From Anastrepha obliqua (lineage: Eukaryota > Arthropoda > Insecta > Diptera > Tephritidae), in the NCBI RefSeq assembly GCF_027943255.1, contig NC_072895.1, positions 89,902,001-89,966,000 on the forward strand: 64,000 nt of DNA, given 5' to 3'. The notes below the pieces were generated by a model. The model had not been told where the DNA came from. It made no database searches and saw only the letters and a list, made by a program, of their open reading frames with translations. Every line of letters starts with the position of its first letter. Position 1 is the first letter of the stretch. Shown here piece after piece: positions 56,151 to 64,000 of this stretch. The position numbers and the translations under genes were made by a program.

Positions 56151-56528
56151 ATTAGGGTGGTCCAAAAATGCATGGGAAAAAATTTATATTAAAATTTTTA
56201 TGCTGCCGCCCCCCATAATGGTAAAGAATGAAAAATAAAAAGACCCGTATTTTTTTTTTTTTAATCAGACCATATTTAATGGTGCCGCCGGGGCTTTGAA
56301 ATATCCCATGTATTTTGCATGGGAAAAAAATACTTTTTCGTAGATTTCATGTAAAAACCTGGAAAATGAATATATTTTAACCGGATAACTCAGTTTCTCT
56401 TCATAATTGGTCAGGGAATAACAACCAATTATGAAATAATTAATTTTTTTTGTATTATTCTTTTATTTTTCATTCTTTACTATTTTGGGGGGCGGCAGCA
56501 TACAAATTTTTTTTTGGACCACCCTAAT
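56151..56528. mobile_element. MITE with ATTAGGGTGGTCC termini
   Basis: The termini ATTAGGGTGGTCCAAAAA and TTTTTGGACCACCCTAAT open inverted arms of about 80 bases that include TATGCTGCCGCCCCCCA and its complement. ATAC flanks both sides and may be a 4-base target duplication within the SINE's TA tail. A short internal inverted pair (CATAATTGGT / ACCAATTATG, near 56400-56435) lies inside. No coding content. Confidence 0.88.
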
Positions 56529-56759
56529 ATACATATGTATGTACACAATGTCTCAAAAATATTGTATGAAAATTGGAAGTGAAACCGACAAACACTTTTC
56601 GAGTTATTAAACAATTAAGAAAGGGCGCTCGGACGCTACATAAATCACACATATATATATCTTCCAATAAATGGGTATACATTTTAGAATCCATTCATGG
56701 AACAAAAACTAATATTTCCTGGCCTCCAGGAGAATATAGTATTTTATCCTTAATTTGAA
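56529..56759. other. Spacer
   Basis: Short AT-rich stretch; nothing recognised. Confidence 0.45.
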
Positions 56760-57140
56760 AGTTGACATAGGAATTCCAATATTGGCGCTATTTGCTAGCA
56801 GTAAAAGATTAATACACTTTCTGGATAGCTTATCGGCCTTGCAATTCCGTGCAATATCTCCATGTCCCGGGACACATATAATACTGACCTTGAAGATGGG
56901 GATAATATCATTTAGAGCTGCTGGCGTTCCTGGACCTTTGATTTTAGCATAACTGCCTCCATTGATTTGATGTCCGCCTGGCTCTCCGAGAAGATATTTA
57001 TCGTAGTTTTTGTTACGGCGTGTGTGTTAAGGTACACAGTTACCTCCTTTATGGCTAACATTTCTGCTAGACGCTCTCTCTCTCTCTTTCAAGCAAAAAT
57101 TTTAGCCCCCAGTCGAGCTATCCCCGCAGCAAACTGCAGC
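56760..57140 (-). pseudogene. LINE RNase H fragment, related to 61538-61807
   Basis: The minus strand gives 'TKTTINIFSESQADIKSM', 'AALNDIIPIFKVSIICVPGH' and 'GDIARNCKADKLSRKCINLL'. SES replaces the SDS of the active site, while GHGDI and KAD are kept. Wording is close to the RNase H of the element at 61100-62620 ('ALNDISVVFKVSLIWIPGH'), so it is a diverged copy of the same family. Confidence 0.8.
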
Positions 57141-57858
57141 CAATTGGCCGAGTCTAAGTAAATTTCGCTCACTGTAAACCCGCCATACGCTCGCCATAAG
57201 CCCTGACTAATGTGTACCTGTATGCTTTCAGTTCACACACATACTTATACACATATGCACGTACATTTGCAAGACGCCGCTTTCAAGTGATCGCCTACCC
57301 ACTTCAGCTACGACAACAAGCACTTACACTTACCCATACATCCACAAAAGTATGTAGTATCCCTGCCGGACATGTAACTACTTACGAGTATCAGCAAATT
57401 GCCTAAAATAACAAAAGGTTATTATTGTCATGAAATCTTATTTGAGTGCGGACACGTACACGTGCACACATCATATGAATACTCGTGTAGATATTTACAT
57501 GTACATACATATTTGTATATGGATTACTATGAGTGTTGGCTTAACGAAAATGTTTACTCGCATAAATATAAATTTGCTTATATGTTTGTTCACATGCAAA
57601 TTCTGGAATGTGTGAGTGTTGGAGTATGCGTGTGTGCGTGTGCGCTTGCTTAATATTGCTATACGCTGTCTCATTGCCATTAACTGACCGTAGCATTTGG
57701 AGTTGCTTAGCCACATCGCACTCATTCTATTTAATGCAGATGTGATTGTAATTATTTGGTTAACTATGACTACTTAGGGGTACTTTTGTGTAGTTCATTC
57801 GTATGAATGCATTGCTTGCTGATTATTGGGGCAGTTTGCTTAACAGATCTCTGAATAT
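57141..57858. other. Spacer with GT/CATA microsatellites
   Basis: TCTC repeats near 57075-57095 and TACA/GTGT simple sequence at 57230-57260 and 57490-57650. Frames here follow from the simple repeats. Confidence 0.5.
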
Positions 57859-57949
57859 ACAAGGTGGCGCAAAGTAGTAATCCTACTTTGTTTTTGAATA
57901 ACTATTTCACTAAATAAAGAAAAATTATTTTGAGTGAAGAAATCTTTAT

Positions 57950-58625
57950 TTTGAGTCTTACGCTGTCCAGTTCTCCTTTTAGAGCACTACAACAGGTGAT
58001 GCGTCACAATGCTTCTTCAAAGCGGTCGATCTTGAACTTTTGCTTCGTACTTACGTATTCACCAATACTTGAGATCGTTTTCCTCTGCGACTATCCGTCA
58101 GTTTCTCGATGTGATTTTGGCCTTTACGCTCGTTAGCTTTCCTGTCATGGTTTTCTTCAGGGCACATTCTGCAGGCATCCGGGTAATATAACCTAGCCAT
58201 CTTATGTGCTGCGCTTTAATAAAACGCATAGCTGTCTCGTTTTGAGTGAGATCAATTAGTTCGGAGTCGTGTTTACTCGGGGTACGTAGTTAACTTTGTA
58301 ATTTTAGACAAGAGCAGGGACTTGAACAAGTTAAGGTGGGCATAATACGTTTTGTTGACGGTGTTTATGTGATCCCTGACTGCCGAAATTGACTTTGTTG
58401 ACTTTCTTTACGACGAAGTGAAGCATCAAATTAAATATGACAGCTGAGAAGGCATCATCTGGTTTTACACCTGTTTCAATAGAGAGAGAATCTGTGAGAT
58501 TCTCTTGAATAATCACCTTTGTTTTTGTATTTGTAAGCGTTGCGATAACGCGCCTCATTAGTTTGGCTGGCCAATCAAGACTAAGCAATGTATGGTGAAT
58601 CCTATTTCTTTTAACACTGACGACG
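57950..58625 (-). pseudogene. RTE-like LINE, second half
   Basis: Minus strand: 'LDWPAKLMRRVIATLTNTKT', 'NLTDSLSIETGVKPDDAFSA' and 'VIFNLMLHFVVKKVNKVNF' belong to the reverse transcriptase palm (family: TGVRQGDxLSxxLFNLVL). The thumb follows, 'KAQHIRWLGYITRMPAECAL' with KKTM after it, typical of RTE C-termini. The YADD motif is not readable. It continues the fragment at 60123-60640 after an insertion of about 1.5 kb. Confidence 0.8.
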
Positions 58626-59062
58626 GCTTGTTTAGAATGAACGAATAGGCAGTGAACATCTAGCTAATTTTAGTTAGGTTTTTCAAATATTTGACTAAGA
58701 ACATTAGTCGATTGTTGATTTTCCTCAACGAAATCCGCATTGGTAGTCGTCAATAAGTATTTCTGCATATTCGTTAATTTATGCAATATTCGTTAATTTG
58801 TTCATAGAGAACAGACACCTTTTGTTTTGGAAGGAGGTTGAAATCAAAATGTCAGAAACATCTCAGAGGTGCCGTCACACCAATGGTTTGTGGGGCATGC
58901 TCCCACTAATTCTATAACAATCCTCCACCTCGGCTAATTCTACCCTGGGATCACAAAAGTATAACTTCTGGGTAGAGCCGCGTTTGTGTCCGAAGACACA
59001 ACAGGTGCCTGCGTCCAGGTTCCTCTCTTGCAGGCATATGAAGGCTATTTTTTTCTTGTTCA

Positions 59063-59155
59063 CTCCTCTCGGGAGCATGGGGGACAACTCGGCAAGACTC
59101 AGTCTTGCGTTGGTTTCTTTAATCTGTTTTTTTTTGTTTCTGACAGGGTAGGTGA
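59063..59155 (-). repeat. Dispersed repeat, partner of 2699-2798
   Basis: The reverse complement of this stretch aligns with 2699-2798 nearly end to end. A 113-codon minus-strand frame crosses it (59216-58875), but I recognise no product. Confidence 0.7.
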
Positions 59156-59560
59156 GTAGCCTGCCGCTGCCAGTCCTAAGTAGTAGGAATACCCACTTGT
59201 CGTTGCTTAGGAACAACGCCTTCTTACTGCTTGGAGCGCCGTCTGTGTCTCACATTTTAATAGCAGAAGGATCGCACAGATGGTTGAAGACTTCGCTAAA
59301 TTTGGTGAGTCTGCGCTATTATCGCGATTGCCCACTTCCTCTTGCTGGCACCACTGATGTATTGTGTAACTGTGTGATTTTCTTTGTTTTTGGCTTGTTT
59401 TAGCAGCCACTATACAAATAATGCGCGGACTATTGGGCGAAAGCAAGGATGGAAAGGATAAGTTTTTGGAGGAATGGAATTCGAGCAATTTTTTGTTTTT
59501 GTTTTGTTTAGAAACAGGGAAAATGGGTATATTTGGAAAAGTACGAGAACCGTGCTTTAT

Positions 59561-59627
59561 GCGGGATTCCAACGCACCACCTCTGGGATGTCAGGCTAGT
59601 GCACTTACGCTAGACTACCGAGGCCGC
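59561..59627 (-). other. tRNA-like sequence, possible second SINE head
   Basis: On the minus strand GCGGCCTCGGTAGTCTAGCG has an A-box-like TAGTCTAGCGT. About 40 bases later GTTGGAATCCCGC resembles a B box (one or two changes from GGTTCGAATCC). Length and spacing suit a tRNA-derived head. I could not fold a convincing anticodon arm, so it is not called as a tRNA gene. Confidence 0.4.
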
Positions 59628-59874
59628 ATATTAAGACTATACACCGTCGATAATCCCAATTACTCCCACTCTGTTTATAGGTGGTTTCAAAGTAAAGTTG
59701 CAGAAGTGTTATATTAACTCACTACCGTCTTGTTTTCTGTACGATACTGTATTGAGTGTTTCACTCAAATGTCTGTGTTTGTTGTCGGTTCGTCAGAAAC
59801 CGCCTTCTCTGTTGCTGCAACTGTTGCTGCATCGCTTTGCGTTCCCAATCAATATGGCGAAGTCGCGTCATGAT

Positions 59875-60122
59875 CTAACCTGCGATCGTTTGCGCTGCTT
59901 CCCAGCGATAACTGGTTGTGCACATATCTCGTAAGAGGGTGTTAGGGGGTGGTTGGTGACCCAGGGCTTGTTCCAGGATAGCTCGTTCCTCTCTGAAGCG
60001 GTCGCAGTAAAACATGACGTCTTCTGTGTTTTCGTCAATATTCGGGTAGTTTGTACAGAAAGGGCTCTCTGCCAGCTTAAAACGGTGTAGGTATTCCTGA
60101 ACACAGTCATTTGTAGACACCT
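59875..60122 (-). pseudogene. R1-like LINE C-terminal fragment inserted in the RTE-like LINE
   Basis: The minus-strand frame gives 'QEYLHRFKLAESPFCTNYPN', 'DENTEDVMFYCDRFREERAI' and 'LEQALGHQPPPNTL' to a stop at 59875. The pattern CxxC-x-EDxxHxxxxCxxFxxER is the C-terminal zinc tail of R1-type elements; here the first Cys pair and the His are altered. It joins the RTE reading frame abruptly near 60122. Confidence 0.7.
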
Positions 60123-60645
60123 TGTAAACCGTACTAAGCAGCGGTATACCACCATAGTTATCGTATGCTCTCTTATCTCCTTTCTTGTGTATTGGAAAGA
60201 TTATGCAACCTAGCCAATCAGGTGGGATAGATTATTTTTCCCAAATGTCTATTATTAAGGGGTGAAGGTATTTATGTAGCTCCTCAACACCACCTTCTTT
60301 CAAGGGTTCGGCCGCTATAGAGTCTTCACCGCTTGCCTTTCCAGAGAGAGCCACGATGATTTCGTCAAATGCTAGTGATGGGATATTGTTTTCAGCTGTA
60401 GCTATAGGTTCCCAAGTTGGATACTTGTCTTGATGCTTATTATTTAGAAGACTGTCAAATTATTTTCGTCCTCTTTCCAAGATTTCATGGTCTGTTTGTA
60501 GTAAATCACCATTTTCAGATAAGCACATATTTATTCCAGGCTGAAATGCTGTCGTTTGGTTTTTAATTTGCCAATAGAACTGATCCGTATTACACTTTGC
60601 ATTTAGTTCTTCTTTCTTTATTTTATCTTTGTCCAGTTCACAAGT
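60123..60645 (-). pseudogene. RTE-like LINE, first half of reverse transcriptase
   Basis: Minus strand: 'CELDKDKIKKEELNAKCNTD', 'DEIIVALSGKASGEDSIAAE', 'PLKEGGVEELHKYLHPLIID', 'PPDWLGCIIFPIHKKGDKRA' and 'YDNYGGIPLLSTVYKV', the finger and early palm region (family: GKAxGxDxIPAELLK...YKKGDxxxCxNYRGIxLL). It breaks off at YKV, where the R1-like piece begins. Confidence 0.85.
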
Positions 60646-60719
60646 CTTAAATTTTATTGACGTAGAACGATAATTTGTAAAAATTATAAATTAGAGTAAG
60701 TAATTTTGCGCCACCTTGT

Positions 60720-61099
60720 GTATAAGTATCCTTGCACTTGTTAGTCCTGAGTAGCTCAGCCCGCTCAGTTGAGTTGACTGGTCAATGACTGCCATAAATT
60801 GGATATTGCCCTATCCATTGCATTATACTTAGAAATCTGTGCAATACTCAAATTAGCCTCTTACATTATTGTAAATGTGGAGTGAAGTATTTGAAACACG
60901 TGCATATATTTACACATACATAAATTCATTTTGGTGAATGTCATGTAAATGTCATTAAGTATAAGTACGTAGAGGCACTCACAATAATTGGAGAGCGGCA
61001 AAGTTTTGTCTATGTATTTTTTATTTCGGTTTTTTTTTCAAAAAATATAATATATGTATGTAGCTCATACTACAACAAAACCCACATAACTCAAAATTT
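60720..61099. other. Spacer, no gene seen
   Basis: Nothing recognised apart from short AT-rich simple sequence near 61030. Confidence 0.45.
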
Positions 61100-62620
61100 A
61101 TAGTAGGTTAGTTTAGGTTATGATGTTAGTTGGTCCGTACGACCAATTCACTTACACCTTAAAGGTCCTTTGTAATACCACTGTGCGACACGGGAACCTT
61201 ATGTATTCATCTTCATGGAACCATTTTGTAACAGACGGTTCTGTAAAATAATTGAAAAAGTGTTTACCAAGACGATGACAAAGGAACGTACAGTTTCAAC
61301 AGTTTCTTCCTCTTCTTCATCTCTACAACTTCCACAATGTTCTTGGGAGAAAACTTCTAGTCTCAAGGAATGCCTGCCAAATAACCAATAGCCAACGACC
61401 GGTTATACAAGCCATGCCCTTCGAGATATCCTCTCTTAAGAGGCTAAGCAGTTCCTTTGTATTTTTCTTGTCTTCACTCATCCATGCCCTATTGGTCTCT
61501 TGGATAATGTTATTCTTAATTATTAATTTTCTCGTAGTTATAAGTAACCCAATGGCACTTCTATCACCAAGCAGTTGAATCGTAGTACCTTTCTGGCTAG
61601 CTCATTGGCTTTACAATTTTCTTTAATATCTCTGTGCCCCGGAATCCAAATAAGGCTGACCTTGAATACGACACTAATATCATTTAGGGCTGCGCTGCAT
61701 ACTTGTGCAACCTTTGATCTTAGTATAGCCGCACTCATTGCCTGGCTATCCGAGAATATATTTATAGTCGTTTTTGTTGCCGCATGCGTATTTAGATATG
61801 TAGCCACTTATTTAACAGCTAGAGCTTCTGTCTGATAGTCGCTGCAGTAGTCTGGTAGTCGAATGGATAGTTCCAGTCCTAATTCCTTCGAGAAAACGCC
61901 ATAACCAATTTTATCGTGTAACTTGGAATTATCTATATGAAAATTTAATTTCCCCCTTCTCTATGGCCTTGGTTTCTGCCACTCTCTTCATACCAATAAG
62001 CTCGTCTTGAAGAGTCTGTTGAAGGTGAGTCTTGGAATACTTCTGTTTGCGACTATTCAGAGTGTGCAAAATAGAAGTGTGGCCAAAACAACGGGCTTTC
62101 CATAACGCCATACCATTGAGTCTAAGCGCCGAGGCGGCGGTAACGTGTTTCTCTACGAGATTTAGAGCAGGAAAATTGATTAGCACATCCAACGCTTTGT
62201 TTGGAATAGTCCTTAAAGTACCAGAGATGCATAAAAAAGCTGTTCTTTGGACCTTACTCATGATTTTAGCGTAACTCGCCTTTTGAGCAGATGTCCACCA
62301 TGCAGGTATTCCATATATTAAGATTGGCCAGGTGTTAACCCCCATTTAATACCGACCGCTTTTCTGCAAGTATATAAAGCAACGTTGGCCTTATTTACTC
62401 TTTCCTAAATATTAGGTTTCCACATGAGTTTGCTATCTAATATGAGTCCTAAATACTTGACATTCTCTCTCAAAGGAATCTCCTTAAAAACCATCGGCAA
62501 GATTATAGGAAGCCTATATTTCCTTGTAAAAAGAATCAAACTTAAGAAAGGAAAAAAATCTGGGTACGCAATTTTGTAGCCTTTCAATTTTGATGTAATA
62601 TTATACCCATTTAAAGTGAA
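61100..62620 (-). mobile_element. I/LOA-like LINE: RT thumb, RNase H, C-terminal tail, 3' end
   Basis: Minus-strand order: 'LILFTRKYRLPIILPMVFKE' and 'ENVKYLGLILDSKLMWKPN' (62570-62405), 'NTWPILIYGIPAWWTSAQKA' and 'KVQRTAFLCISGTLRTIPNK' (62345 on), then RNase H with 'TTINIFSDSQAMSAAI' and 'LIWIPGHRDIKENCKANELA' (61807-61538), and a tail containing 'EHCGSCRDEEEEETVE' near 61320. The last RNase H Asp is Asn (KANELA; family KADELA). The 3' end is near 61100 (TTAGTTTAGGTTATGA on the plus strand). The 5' part, including the active site, is missing. Confidence 0.88.
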
Positions 62621-64000
62621 ACAGAACTCATTTTTGTTTTCATGTTTTATCTATATAACGAATGCAGGACAATTTTTTATGTGGCGCAAAGGCGCAATAC
62701 CTTCTGGAAAAGAAATTTAAAAAATTAACGAGAATTTTGTGAAATTCAAACTCTCAAATATTTTTGATAAAAGATTTTATTAAAAAATTCTTTTTTTTTT
62801 TGATGAATTTTTATAAATCTTCTATTATACAAATCCTGAAACTTTGATTTAAATGGTTTTTTTTGCGTAAGGAGGTATATTTCTATTAAAAAAAAATTTA
62901 TTAAAATTAAAAAAGCGGAAAGAAGGAGTTACATAACTATTATTTTCACCGTTAGTGTATGTACACATCCTAACACATACAATTGTATATACATGTAAAA
63001 AAAAAGAAAAAAATCATTGAAAATCAATCTATATTTTGAAATTAATTGGAGCTTAACATAAAACGTTTGCTGCCATAGATATCCCATACCAAATATTTTG
63101 AACTCGAATATTCGATCAAATTTTTCCCTACTTTTCATACTTACCTTTGACCTACAATACCGCCTACACGCAAGTTGAAATATATCATTACATATTTCAT
63201 TTCTAATTGCTGATTTTTGCACAAATTAAGTAGTAGGCAGCCCAAAATTAATGTCAGGTTAAATGCCACATAAATCATCACATACACAATTGTCAAATAT
63301 TGGCTTAATGCGAAACAACACCCGCACTAGTAAACAAGTAAACACATGTAGCAAGAGATAAATGAAGTAAAGGCAAAGTAAATACAAGTAGGCACAGCAA
63401 AATTAGTAAGACAGTTAATGAGGCTGGTTGAGAAAGAGCGCAGGCAGGGAGAGTGAGATTTGCAGTAATGAATGCACGCCAAATGCTACAGGCCAGCAGC
63501 TTAGGCGACCAACACTAATTCGTCCAACTTGCGCATGTATACATTCACACCTACACAAGTAAATTTTATTAAATGTCGTTTGAGCTTATAGAGGCGCTCA
63601 CAATAATAGCAGTGAGACATGTGGCAAAATTTTTGCTATTAATGCAGTTTTTCTTTAGAGTTTTTCTTATTTTATGAAAATAATTTTAAAAATAAATTTA
63701 AAAAGTTCTCAAAAATTTGGATATATATTAAAAAAATATTTTATAAAATTTTTATAAAAATTTTGTTAATAATTTAGATATAGAAATATTTCATAAATTT
63801 AAATAGAAGAAAATTTTTTATAAAATGTTTATAAAAATTATTTTAAAAATTATTTTGTTAAAAATAGTTTTATACAATTTTTATAAAAATTATTTAATAA
63901 AAAAGTTTTATACATTTTTTTTTAATTATGTATTTTTTTTTTTTTAAATATTATAAAACCTTTTTTATATCTAAATTTATGAAATATTTCTCTATCTAAA
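62621..64000. other. AT-rich spacer to the window end, with a terminal inverted repeat
   Basis: No gene is seen. From 63660 the sequence is almost pure A/T with TTTTATAAAAATT repeats. TAGATATAGAAATATTTCAT (about 63776) recurs inverted at 63970-63998 as ATGAAATATTTCTCTATCTA, giving a hairpin at the window edge. Confidence 0.6.

Larger units (their letters stand above)
57859..60718. mobile_element. Nested composite bounded by ACAAGGTGGCGCAAA inverted ends
   Basis: ACAAGGTGGCGCAAAGTAGT at 57859 and TAATTTTGCGCCACCTTGT ending at 60718-60719 share a 15-base inverted terminus, 2.86 kb apart. Inside lie two halves of an RTE-like LINE on the minus strand (60640-60123 and 58620-57950), separated by unrelated material with an R1-like 3' end, a tRNA-like sequence and the dispersed repeat at 59063-59155. 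The outer DNA transposon, the RTE and the inner block look like three successive insertions (inference). Confidence 0.65.

Noticed and set aside
57399..57725. Frames of 60-84 codons around 57400-57725
   Set aside because: They are driven by CATA/GTGT simple repeats in both strands.

Overview
The window looks like transposon-rich, AT-rich nuclear DNA of a higher dipteran fly. The dipteran call rests on a gypsy-group errantivirus with env, several mariner and Tc1 relics, jockey/I-like and RTE-like non-LTR fragments, and a tRNA-derived SINE. A tephritid-like fly is my inference; no species marker is visible. Only two stretches look like host coding exons: a 96-base first coding exon on the minus strand (24151-24246) and an 82-codon internal exon on the plus strand encoding two membrane segments (39292-39537). 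Most of the rest reads as intron or intergenic DNA filled with repeats.

The centrepiece is an 8.7 kb errantivirus (endogenous retrovirus) at 6331-15076. It has a TGCA target duplication, two LTRs identical except at one small hairpin, a tRNA-Lys-type primer site, gag, pol and env in the usual order, and an env-terminal polypurine tract. gag carries one frameshift and pol one in-frame stop, while env is open throughout. A slippery heptamer in the right phase sits in the gag-pol overlap. A splice donor after a short upstream ATG frame matches in phase an acceptor just before env. The pol-env gap holds an eight-copy A-rich minisatellite. The provirus sits inside an older repeat array carrying overlapping perfect palindromes.

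Left arm (1-6330): a Tc1/mariner transposase fragment, an 808-base foldback element, two mariner relics and a short tandem duplication of a mariner end. 15077-24000: palindromic repeat array, a rover-type mariner fragment, a 5'-truncated LINE with poly(A), a GC-rich island, an AT-rich array containing a ~127-base-arm hairpin and split by a minus-strand LINE, then a SINE fused to a mariner. 24000-39000: the minus-strand exon, tandem arrays, a MITE with a duplicated arm, Tc1 and rover relics, a mariner/rover chimera, and a mariner with both ends recognisable plus the end of a second copy. 39000-48800: the membrane-protein exon, long AT-rich arrays, LINE remains and a SINE. 48800-64000: a rover element, a jockey-like LINE interrupted by a deleted rover, further LINE pieces on both strands, a SINE abutting a MITE, and a 2.9 kb nested composite.

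I see no prokaryotic operon, CRISPR array, functional tRNA or rRNA. The mobile elements other than the errantivirus are inactivated by stops, frameshifts, truncation or loss of catalytic residues. The most unusual observations are the LTR hairpin-loop inversion, the spliced env leader, the minisatellite inside the provirus, the SINE family with a tail-only copy, and the stacked nested insertions.
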